From: an uncultured Pseudomonadota bacterium
GTDB lineage: Bacteria; Myxococcota_A; Bradymonadia; Bradymonadales; GCA-2716585
Assembly (NCBI GenBank): GCA_937123825.1
Contig: CAKZKQ010000206.1
Coordinates: 1 to 33,549 of the forward strand
DNA length: 33,549 bases
Reading direction: 5' to 3'
A program made the position numbers and the translations under genes. How positions within the stretch are numbered: position 1 is the stretch's first letter; each line of letters begins with the position of its first letter. This document shows, in pieces, positions 15,510 through 27,500 of this stretch. The notes beneath the pieces are model-generated. The model searched no databases, was not told where the DNA came from, and saw nothing but the letters and a program-made list of their open reading frames with translations.

Positions 15510-18500
15510 TTACTGAGCCCGAAGCGCCAGGCCAAGCTCTTTGCGCAACTGGAAGTATTCTTCCGAGATGGAGAAGAGCACCAACTCCTTGATCTTCTCT
15601 TTGGCGGTGAGCTTGCTGACGGGCACCTGCTCGTTCTTGATGCAGTTGGCGGCCGTCAGCAGGTCGCCGCACATCAAGAGACCCACGCGGTTGGTGGTGT
15701 GGTCGATGGCTTTACGCCAGGCCGAGAGATTGGGGTTGGCGCCGGTCTTGAAGAACTTCTGCATGAAGCCGCGCAGTTGGACGGCCACCGGGGGAGGCAT
15801 GATCTTGTTCATCTTTTGGATGACGTCCATGAACTCCTGGTTGCCCTGACCGAGGTTGAGCGCCGGGTTGGTCAGCTGCATCGCCCCCATGAAGAGGACC
15901 TTGAGGTTCTCGGTGGGGAAGAAGCCGCTGGAGAGGTAGTGCTCGGGGCGGCCAAGGGCCAGCTGCTTGCCGACGGTGAAGGCCACCTCGCGGTCGGGGG
16001 CGTTCTGGAAGAGCGCCGGGCCGACGATGAAGGCCGGGGGCTCCAGGTTGCCGTTGCGCATCGGGACGATCTCGTCGCGCTTGAGGTAGACGTTGGGCAT
16101 GGGCATCACGCCGGTCGTCTGCGCCGTCCACTGGTAGATGCGGCAGAAGGGGATCTGCTGGTTGAGGTCCATCAGATCCTTGCGCTTGTGGATGTTCCAC
16201 GTCTTGTGGGTGAAGGCGTAGTAGTCCTTGCGCATGTAGACGGCGATGAGCGCCATCACGTTGGAGATCAGCATGTCCTGCTGATCGTGGTAGAGCAGCT
16301 TCCAGTGCTCGGGGGTCAAGGAGCGGTTGGGCTGGGCGGGGCCGGCCCCCAGGTAGTTCTGGTAGAACTCCTGCTCCTTGGCCGAGGCGCTCTGCAGGAA
16401 GGTCAACGCCGAAGACATGCACCAGGCCTCGTCGTAGCGCTGGGTCTTCATGTAGGCGTTGAAGAGCGCCCGGTAGGACTCGATGCGGAAGGGCTTCATG
16501 GCGATGAGCTTCTTGTGCTCTTCGATGGCCGCCACGGGGTGCTTGCCGCTGCGCTCGTAGAGGTCCGCCAGGATCTCGTGGGTCGCGGCGTCTTCGGGGC
16601 GCAGCTGCACCGCCACCTTGTAGGCCTCGATGGCGGCCTCGTAGTTGCCCTGGCGAGAGCGGTAGATCTCACCGAGGTTCTTCCACAGCAGGAGGTTGAG
16701 GCCCTCCATCTCGGGGCTCTTGGGCATGTCTTTGACGCGGTGGAGCATCTTGCGGTAGGAGCGCTCAAGCTCCTTCCAAGCCCGGTTCTGGGTCAGCAGG
16801 CGGTCGATGGCCTCAAAGGCTTTGAGCATCGACACGTCGTTGTCCAACGCGCGGTTGAAGAACTCAACCGAGCGCGCCACGTCCCCAACCTCATCGCGGA
16901 AGATGACGGCGATGGTGTAGCAGTACTTGGACTTGCGGCCCGGATCCTGCTCCAGCTCCGCGATGCGGGCCAGGACAGCCACGGCGTCGGTCCACATCTG
17001 GCTGTTGGTGTAGATGTCCAGCAGCTTGCGCAGCACCGCCACCGAGTCGGGGTTGACCTCCAGCGCCCGGCGGTAGATCTCGACGGCCACCGCGGGGTTG
17101 TTGAGGTTCTGGTAGAGGATGTCGCCCATCTCGTTGAGGGCGTGGAAGCGCTCGGAGTTGTCCGCCAGCGTCTCCAGTTGACGCTCGCGGTACGCCACCG
17201 CGTGATCCCAACGGGCAAGCTCACCGCACAACTCAATGAGCGCCCGCAGCGCGTCTTTGTGGTGGGGGTTCTGAGCCAGCACCGCCTCGTACATCTCCAC
17301 CGCCGCTTCCAGGTCTCCCAGGCGCCGCTTGATGTCGCCGCAGCGCAGGTAGATGTCCACCAACTGCTCTTCGCTCAGCGCGTCGGCGTGGTGCCGGGTG
17401 ATGGTGCGGAAGATCTTGTAGGAGCGGTCCAGATCGTTGCGGCCATAGAAGAGCCGCGCCATGCCCATCAAGGTCGGCAGGTGGTTGGGGTTGAACTCGT
17501 ACGACTCGCCGTACTCCTTGAGCGCCCGCTCATCCTGACCCAACTCCTCGCAGCATTTGCCCAGGTTGTAGTGCAGCATGTAGAGGTCTTCGCGGGTGCG
17601 ATCGGCCCCGTAGTGACGCACCAACAAGTCCAGCAGCGGCCAGGCGCGGGCCCAACGCTGCTCGCGCAGGTACATGCGGCTGAGCGGCTCGGCGGCGTTG
17701 ATGTTCTCGGGGGCCAGGTCGATGGTCTGCTCGTAGTAGTCCAGCGCGCGAATCTCGTCGCCCAAGCGGTGCTCGTAGATCTGACCGATCTTGCTGAGCA
17801 ACTCCGCCTTGGCTTCCAGGTCGCGGGTGTACTCCTCTTCCTGACGCAGGGTCCCGATGACGTTGCCCCAGTCCTCGCTGCGCTCGTAGAGACCGCGCAG
17901 GGCGTCGAGGGAGGGCTTGTAGGAGGGGTCGATCTCCAGAGCAAAGCGGTAGCGCTCAAGCGCCCCTTGCAGGTCACCCAGGTGCTCTTCCTTGATGAGA
18001 CCCATGCGGTGGTGGACCTCGACGCCTGCGGCCGGGTCATCGACCACCTCCGCCAGGGTCTCGTAGACCACCACGCAGGATTCCCAGTCGTTGGTCGTCT
18101 CGTAGAGCTGCGCCAGCGCGTAGAGCCCGTCCACGTTGGAGGGGTCGAGCGCCAGAACCTGCTGGTAGGCTTCGATGGACCGGTGCAGGTCGCCCATATG
18201 GTCGCGGCAGACCGCGCCCATGCGGTGGTAGAGCGCCACGCGCTCGCCGTTGTCGAGCACCGACTCCACGTGCCGCTCAAGGGTCTGGTAGAGGTCGTCC
18301 CAGCGCTGGAGGCCTTCGTAGAGGCGCTCCAACTCGGTCAACGCCGCGATGTTGTGGGGATCGACCATCAAGACCCGACCGTAGACTTCCACGGCAGACT
18401 CGACGTCCACAATCTCCACCTCGTAGACCTGGGCGCTCTTGAGGTAGATCGCCACCTGAGAGGCCGGGTCGAGGGCGATGTTGAGCTGCGCGTCGTACAC

Positions 18501-21500
18501 CTCCTGCAACTCAAACCAACGCTCCAGGTGCCGGTAGAGACGCTCGAGCGCCTCCAGCGACGGGCTGTGGGTCGGCTCAATGCTGCGCACAACGTTGTAG
18601 GCATCCACGGCGCGCTCGGGGCTGCCCACCTGGTTCTCCCAGAGCTGGGCGATCTTGTAGCGCAACTCCACCACCTGGTCGGGCTCGTGGATGGCCTCAC
18701 ACTTGTTCTCAAGGACCTGGATCAACTCCGGCCAGGCTTCCTGACGCTGGTAGATGTTCTCCAGCGACGAGAGCGCCGAGACGTCGTAGGCGTCGATGTG
18801 CAGAATCATCCGGTAGGACTCGATGGCCGCGCCGGGATCCTGAAGCTGGATGTCCTGCACGTCACCGATCTTGCGGAAGAGATCAACGCGGATGTCGTCC
18901 TCGGGGGTCATCTCTGCGCGCAGGCGCATGATGTTGACCTGCTCGTGCCAGCGGCCCGCCTTGGCGTAGATGTCTTCGAGCGCCGCCATGACCTTGGTGT
19001 TGGTCGGGTCGAGCTCCATCGCCTTCTGGTAGTGACCAATGGCCTTGTCGCGGTCGCCAAGCTCGTCGGCCCACCAACGGGCGATCTTGTAGTGCAGCGC
19101 CACCGCCTCGGAGCCGTCGCCGGCCTCCTCAAGGACGTTGTAGTAGAGGTTGATGAGGGTCTCCCACTCACCGGTCTCTTTGGCCAGCCGCTCAAGCTGC
19201 TCGGTGTTCTGCTCGTCCTCACGGTTGAGCATGAAGGCGCGGCACGCCACCAGGAAGGCCGAACCCTTGTCGTCCAGGTGCTCCTCGTAGATCTGAGAGG
19301 CGCGGCGCAAGACCTCCATCCCTTCAAAGTCGTCTTCGAGGTACTCCTGACGGATCAGGTAGAGCTCCACCAGCTTGTCCCAGGTCTGACGCTCGTTGTA
19401 GAGCGCCTCCAGGGCACGCGAGGCCTGCATGTGGCCAGGATCAAGCTCGCCGACGGCCTCGTAGGCCGACACGGCCATGTCCTGGTTGTTGATCTTGCTC
19501 TCCCACAGGTCGGCGATGCGCAGCTGCAACTCGATCTGCTCGTCGAGGATCGGGTCCTCTTCGACCATCTCCAACTGCTCTTCGCTGAGGTGACCGTAGG
19601 TCTGCTCCCAGCGCGCCTCCAGCAGGCGAACCTTGCGGTCGAGGATATCGACGCACGCCTCCCACTGACCACCCTCGCTGTAAAGCTCCTCGAGCGAGTC
19701 GAGGGCCATCTTGTGGCTCGGGTCGAGGCTCAACACCGCCGTCCAGGCCTTGATGGCCTCGGGGATGTTGCGCAGCAGGTTGCCCTGGATCTCACCGAGC
19801 TGGACGTAGAGGTCGAGCTGCGCCGCGGCGTCGAGCGAGTCCTCCATGATGAGCCGGTCGATGATCTCCACCAACGCCTCGTAGTTGCCCATCCGCTGGT
19901 GCAGGTCGCGACAAGCGTAAAGGGCCTGCACGTTGGTCGGGTCGATCTGCAGGACGTTGTTCCAGGCCTCCAGCGCGCGCTCGTCGTTGAGCATGTGGTC
20001 GCGATAGATGGTGCCGATGTGGGCCCAGAGCTGGGCCTGACCCATCGGATCGAGCGTCACCTTGACCTGACGCTCAAGGACCTCGACCAACTCGCTGTGG
20101 TGCTCCTGGTCGTAGTGCAACTGGGCCAACGAGGCCAGCGCCGTCGGGTCCTCCCCGCGCAGCTCCAGCACCTGGTTCCACAGGTCGATGGCGTCCAGTG
20201 GCCGCATCAACATGTTGGAGGCCAGCGTGGCCATCTGGGCAAAGATCTCAGACTGGGTGGTGGGGTCTTCATCGGCCATGTCGGCCTGACGCCGGTAGAC
20301 GTTGAAGAGCGGCTCCCACTGCTCGTTGACCTGGTAGATGCCCTGCAACTGCGCCAACGCCTCGGCGTGCATGGGCTGGATGTCGAGCAGGTTGTTGTAG
20401 GTATCGACGGCCTGCTGCAAATCACCAAGCTGGGTTTCGTAGATGATGCCCAGGCGGAAGAGCAGCGACACGACGCGCTCCTCATCCATCACCAGATTCA
20501 CCTCCTGGGTGATGATGTGGGCCAACTCCGGCCAGCGCGCCTGCTGCTCATAGAGCTTGTCGAGCGCCTCCAAGGCGCGCTCGTCGCTGCTGTCCATGTC
20601 CAGCACGCGCAGGTAGGCCTCTTCGGCCGTCTCCATATCTCCCAGGCGCTGATCCATGATGACCGCGATCAGGAAGTAGAGCCGACGCTGATCGTCAAGG
20701 TCGTGGGCGTTCTCCAGCGCCGTGGTGTAGAACCCGGCCAGCTCCGGCCAGCCGTCGAGGCTCTCGGCCAGACCTTCGAGCGCCTCGATGGTCGCCTCAT
20801 CCCCAGGACGCTCCGCCAACGCCCGACCCAGGCAGACAAAGGCCTGCTCGGGGCTGCTGAGCCTCTCCTGGTAGATGCCTGCGATCTGCTGAAGCTGCTC
20901 AAAGCGCTCGTCGGGATCCTCGCGGTGCTCAAGCTGCAACTCGTAGACCCCCACAAGCTGGGGCCAGTGCTCGCGCTCCTCGTACCAGGGCCCCAGGATC
21001 TGACCGATCTCCATCGGAGAATGGCCAGCGGCCAGCATGCCCTCAAGGGCTTCGCGGGCCTCGGCGTGCTCGGGGTCACCCATGAGGATGTCGTGGTAGC
21101 TGGAGATCGCCAGCGGGATGTCCTCAAGGGCGTTCTCGTAGACCTTGCCCAGGCGATAACGCAGCACGCGGCGCGCGGCCTCGTCGTCCTCCTGGAGGAT
21201 CTCCTCGTTGAGGATGCCCGCCAACTCATCCCAGCGGCCTTCCTGCTCGTAGAGGCGATCCAGGCTCCCCAACGCCACCGCGTCCCCCGGCTCAATGTCG
21301 AGCACGGTGCGCAGACGCTCAATGGCGCGCGGGCGGTCAAAGATCTCCTGCTCCAAAATCCGCGCCACGCGCAGCGACAGAGACTTGGCCACCTCCATGT
21401 CGTGGGTCTCGCCGATCTGATCCTCAAGCAGGATCACCAGCGACTCCCAACCCTCAAGCTCGCCGGCCAGACGCTCGAGCGTCTCCAGCACGCCCTCATC

Positions 21501-24500
21501 CTCAGGCACCAGACGCATCGCGCGGCCGTAAGCCGTGAAGGCCGCCGCGCTGTCTTCCTGGCGCAGCTCCTGGATCTGACCGATCTCCTTGAGCATCTCG
21601 GCCTGCTGGGCAGGCTCGTCGTCGCCCGAGTTGACCAGAATCTCGTAAAGCTCAATGAGGCGACCCCACTGCTGGGTGTCGTAGTAGATCGGGCGCAGAA
21701 CACGCGCCGCCTCCACCTTCTCCTCACCGCGCTCAATCATGCCCTCAAGAGCATCGAGGGTCAGCACAAAGTCAGGGGCCTGCGCCAGCACCTCGCGGTA
21801 GATCTCGATGGCGCGGGCCGGGTCGCCAAGGTGCTGCTCCCAGAGCGCGCCCATGCGATGGCGCAGCCCCAGCGAAACCGACGGCTCATCGCTGAGCGCC
21901 AGCTGCTTCTCCAAGGTCTCCAACAACTCGTGCCACTGCATCGTGCGGCCGTAGAGCGCGTCGAGCCGCACCAGCGCCTCGCCGTCGCGCTCATCGAGGT
22001 CCAGAACCTGACGGTAGGTCTCAATGGCCTGCTCGTCGTCCTCCAGAGCCTCTTCGTAGAGACCACCAATGAGGAAGTAGAGTTCGCGACGGGCCTCGGG
22101 GTCCTCGGTCAACTCCAGCTTGCGGCGGTAGAGTTCAATCAGGTCCACCCAACGCTCGGTGCCCTGGTAGAGGCGCTCAAGCTGGGCGATGGAGGTCTCA
22201 TCGGCGCCGTCAATGTGGAGCGCGCGCTCGTACATCTCGATCGACGCCCCGGTGTCCTCCAGCATGTCCTCCTGGAGGGTCGCCGCGCGGTGCAGCAGCG
22301 CCTTCTGATCGGCGACCTCTTCGGTCAGCGGCACCTTCTGGAGCAAGATGTCCACGAGGCTGGGCCACTGGGCCGTCTGGGTGAAGATCCGCTCCAGATG
22401 ACCCAGCGCGCTCATGTGCTCGGGATCGATCTGCAGAACCCGCTGGTAGTGCTCGGTGGCACCGGGCACATCGCCAAGCTGCTCTTCTTGCAGGGCGGCG
22501 ATGCGCATGTTGAGGTCACAGGTCAGCTCGGGCTCCATGGACTGGGCCACTTCGCGCTCCAGCGCATCGACCAGATCCTCGTAGCGCTCGGTCGTGGCCG
22601 CCAGACGGTAGAGGCTCCCCATGGAGGACTCGTTGGTGACATCCTCTTCAAGCGCCCGGTTGGTGGCGTCAAAGGCCGCCGACGGGTTGCCAAGCTGGGT
22701 TTCGTAGAGGCTGGCGATCCGGTGCAAGAGCGTCACGCGCTCGGCCGGATCGTCGTTGGACGCCAGACGAATCTCCAACGTCTCAATGAGCTGCTCCCAT
22801 TGACTGGCGTTCTCGTAGAGCGGCTCCAGGATGGCCGCCACCGCCAACTGATGGTCGGGCTCAGCGCGCAGCAAACGGTCCAGCGACTCGATCGCCTCGG
22901 CATAATCGGGCCTGACCTGCAGGACCTGACCGTAAAGCTCGATCGCCTCGGGGACCTGGTAGAGCGCGCCTTCTTTAAGCGCCGCCAGACGGCACTTAAG
23001 CTCCAGCGCCTCCTCCTCGTCCTCGACCAAATCAAGCTGCTGCTGGAGGTTGTTGGCCAACTCGTCGTGGCGCCCTTCCTGACCCAGCAAACGGTCCATG
23101 GCGCGGCAGGCGCGCAGGTTGCGGGCGTCATCGTCCAAAATGCGCTGGTAGAGCTCGATCGCCCCGGCGCTGTCGTCGATCATATCCTCGTGCAAGGAGG
23201 CCTGGTTGAAGAGCAACCCCTGCACTTCGCCGTCAATGGGCTCGGTGCGACTCTCGGCGATGGCCAACTGACGGGTGTAGATCTCGTCCAACTCGTGCCA
23301 CTGCTGACCGGCCATGTAGAGCTGTTGCAGGTGCGCCAGCGCCTGCTCGTCTTCGGGCTCAAGATCCAGGACCTTGCGCCAGGCGTCTTGAGCGCGCGGG
23401 GCATCGCCCAGATGCTCTTCGACCACCTGCGCCACGCGCGTCTGATAGGCGTGGGTCTGATCCGGCTCGGTCAGCCGCGCGATGATGTCTTCCCACAGGT
23501 CCACCAGCGGCGCCCAATCGTCCATGGCCTCGGCGATGGCCGACAGGCTCTCAAGGGCGGGCTGGCTGGAGGGCTTCTCCGTCAGCGCACGGCCATAAGC
23601 CCCAAAGGCACCCTCAAGGTCGCCCATTTGACCCGAACGGATCTGGCCAATGGACAGCAGCTTGGCTTCGCGGGCATCGACCTCGTCCTCGGGCAACGCC
23701 TCCAGTTGCACTTCCTGGGCCGCCACGAGCGGCTCCCAGCGAGACGTCTCGGCGTAGAAGGGCTCCAGGATGTTGGCGACCTCAAGCGCAAAGTCAAGCT
23801 CGGTGCCGAGTTTTTGCAAGAGCATCAACGCGTCTTCGTTGTCGGGCGCAATGGCCAGCACATCGCGGAAAGCCGCCACGGCTTCGGCGTTGGCCTCATA
23901 ACCCCCGAGCGCCTCGGCGGCCACCAACCCCAGCTGATGCTTGAGCAAGACCAGCGACTCCAGCGTGGCCCCCTCATGGAGAATGCCAGCCTCGCGCGCG
24001 GCCTCCTCATCAAGCCCATGCCCATCGACGCCCTTGGTCACATCGCCGGCCTGAACCAACGCCAACTCCCGGCGGATGACCTCGGCCAACTCCGGGTAGG
24101 CGCCCAACTCTTCGTAGAGCCGGTGCAGGCTGCCGAGCGCCTCGGCGTGCTCGGGCTCAAGCTCCAGAACCTCCAGATAGCAGGCCACCGCGCCGCGCGC
24201 GTCCTGGCTTTGCGTCTCAAGGATCATCGCCTTGTCCAGGAAGATCCCAATGCGCGCCTGTGCATCGTCCGTCAGCGCCAGGCGACGGTCGTAGACGCTC
24301 ATCAAGCGATCCCAGTCACCGAGCTTGCCAAAGATCTCCTCTTCGGCCTCCAAAGCGCGCAACTCTTCGGGGAAAACCGCCAGGACAGCTTCGTAGTGGA
24401 CCAGCGCCTCTTCGGAGCGGCCAAGCTCAGCGTTGAGGATCCGACCAAGGCGAAGCTGCAGTTCACGCACGGCCTCGGGGCTGAACCCATCCTGAAGGGT

Positions 24501-27500
24501 GTCGAGCTTGTCGCTGTAAACCCCCACAAGGTCGTCCCAGGCGCCCAAGGCACCCGCCACGCGCTCCAGATCTTCAAAGGCCCCATCGACCACTTCGACG
24601 CCGCCGCCCTCTTCTTCGGGCCGCTCGCGGGTCAACTCAGTCAGCGCAAACGCGCGGGCGAAGTAGAGCAGCGCCACCTCGGGGTTGCCCAATTCGGTCT
24701 CATTGAGGGACGCCAGCTTCACCAGCGCCGCGCGAGTCTCCTCGGGCTCTTCCTGAGGATCGAGGCTCCCCAGGACCGTCTCCAACACCTCACCGAGCTT
24801 CTTGTTCTTGCCAGACTCCTCGTAAATCGGCACCAGCATCTGGGCCGCACGCACGTTGCCCTCGTCGATGGTCTGGACCTTCTCAAGCGCTTTGACCGCG
24901 CGGCCGGTGTCCTCCATCTGGTCGCGCCAGACTTCGGCGGCGCGGAAGAGCAGCTCGACCTTCACGGCCGGATCTTTGCTGGTCCCCGAGAGCGTCTCCA
25001 GGGTGCGCACGTGGGTCTTGTGATCGCCGGCCTCGACAAAGAACGCCGCCAACCCGTCCCAATCCTGTGCGTCGATGAGCAGGCGCTTCAAGGAGTCCTG
25101 GGCGCGGCGGTTCTTGGGGTCCAGCTCCAGGATCCGGCGCCAACAGGCCCCCGCCGCATCGGCGTTCTTGAGCCGGTCGGTGTAAATCCTGCCGAGCTTC
25201 TCGGCCAGCTTGATCGCCGCCGGATCATCGCCGAGCGCCTCCAGCTTGCGCTCGCAGATTTCGGCGTAGGAATCCCAATCCTTGTGACGCTCGTAGAGCT
25301 TCTCAAGGGCGCCGAGCGCTTCCATGTCGCCGCCGTTGAACTCCAGGACCTTGTGCCACAGCTCTGCGGCCCGCTCGGGGTTGCGCAGGCGCTTGGTGGC
25401 AAGCTCCGCCACGGTCTTGTAGCGGGCGGCCTTTTCGTCGGCGGAGTCAAGGCGAGCAATCTCGCGCTCGTGGATGTCGATGAGCTTTTCAAACTCCCGG
25501 CGCTTCTCGTACATGGCCTTGAGCGGCCCGAGCGCGTCGGGGTGATAGGGGTCAAGCTCCAGGATGGCCTCAAAGGCCTTGATGGCCTCGGCCTGGTTGG
25601 AGAACTTGTTCTGGAAGAGGTCGGCGATCTGCAGCAGCACTTTGAGCCGCTCGCCGTCGTCCTCGGTCGCATCGGCGCGCTTGCGCAGCACACCCACCAG
25701 ATCCGGGTAGCGGCGCATCTTGTCGTACTGCGCCGCGAGTTGATCCATGGTGTCCAGGTTCTCGGGCTGAATCTGGAGCATCTGGGTCAGGGTGGTGACC
25801 ACCATCGGATCCTGACGCAGCTCATCGCGGTAGATCCGCAGCATCTGCTCGTAGATCTCAAGCTGGGCCTGATCATCTTCGGCCAGGTCGATCTCCTGGC
25901 GCAGCATCTCAATGCAGTTCTGCCACTTGCCCATGGAGGCGTAGAGGCCCTTGAGTTGACGGCGGCCAGCGCCATCCCCTGGGTTTTCGTTGTTCAACCT
26001 GCGCAGCGCATCAAGCTGACGGTCCTGGTGACCAAAAGCGCGGGCCAACTCGGCCACGCGGCCATAAACCGCCGAAGCCTTGGAGGCGGCGTCGAGCCCT
26101 TCATGACGGCTCTCGATCTCTTGTTGCAAGCGCCGCCAGGAGCCGCCTTCGGCCACTTTGGCGTCGCGCAGCTCCAACTTGAAGCCTTCCTCAGCGCCGT
26201 CGCCCATCGCGTCTGCGGCAGCGGTCGCCGCCGCGAAGTCTCCCAGCTCGTAGAGCTTGACGCGGGCGGCTTGTTGGCCAAGCGCCGTGGCCGCCGCACC
26301 GTCGTGCTGGCCTGCGGCGCCCTCAAAGGCCCCGGCCACAGCCGTCCACACCTCGGACTGGCCAAAACGGCCGCGCAGCGCCTCGTAGTGCCCCTGATCC
26401 GCGGGGGCAGCGTCAATCGCCGCTGCCAGCGTCTTCATCAGGCCGTCACCGGCAGGGTCGCGATCGGCGTGCATCGAGAGGGCCTGCTGGAAGGCCTGCG
26501 CGCTGCCAATGTCCATCAACGACGCAGCGCGGGCTTGCCAGGTCAACGGCGCCTCTTCAACCTCGATCTCAGGGGCGATCTCCGCGTCGGCCTCGGCGAC
26601 CTCCTGCGCAGGAGCCGGCAACTCTTCCGGCTGAGCCTCGGGCGCAGGGGGGGGCGCAGGGGCCTCTTCCTCCACTTCCTCTTCGACTTCAGCCTCTTCG
26701 ACCACCTCGGGGGCCGGGGCTTGCTCAGCGTCGGCAGGCGCTTCTTCGACCTGATCGTCTTCGTCGATCTCGACTTCGATCTCTTCGTCCTCTTCGACGA
26801 CGATCTCTTCAGCCACAGCCTCCTCAGCGACCACCTCGGGGGCCGCATCTTCTTCAGACGCGGCTTCCTCAGCCTCCTGAGCAACAGCCTCTTGGGCTTC
26901 AGCCGCAGCCTCAGACTCGGCGGCCAGCGCAGCCGAATCGACCTCCTGGGTCGTGCTCGGAGGCGCCGGGGGCGCTTCGGGAGGCGCCGGGGCGGCCTCT
27001 TCCTCCGCCTCCTGGCCGTCATAGACCATGGTCGCCGGGTCATCCTCCCCCTCAGCCAGCGCTTCGTCGGAGCGCTCCAGCGGCTCCATCTGGCGAGTGG
27101 CGGTGTCTTCCTCGGCGGCCTGGGCGATGGCGGCCTCCACGACATCGGGGGCTTCCTCAATGCCGTCTTCAGACACATCGCCGGTGTCAAAGGACTCGGG
27201 CTCACCGTCGAGCCTGCGCAGACCGCGGGCGGCCTCTTCATTGGCCTCATCGAGCTTGAGTGCGTTGGTGTAGCAGTTGCGCGCCACGTCGGCGTTGTCC
27301 AGGTGCAACCGCAGCACGTCGCCAAGCTCCACGTAGGCCTCGGCCATCACGGGGCGAGAAACGCCGAGCTTGTTGAGGGCCTGCAGTTCGAACTGGAGCA
27401 GCTGCGCCACCAACTGCCATTTGCCGTCGGTGCGGTACATGTCGCGGGCCGCGCGCAGCGCCACCAGGCAGGTCTTGTCGAGCCGGAACGCAGCCTGGAA

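Noticed and set aside
16410..25925. Regular repeat spacing considered as a CRISPR or DNA satellite
   Set aside because: The period of about 216-225 bases is a protein repeat. The DNA copies are diverged and there are no conserved short repeats with unique spacers.
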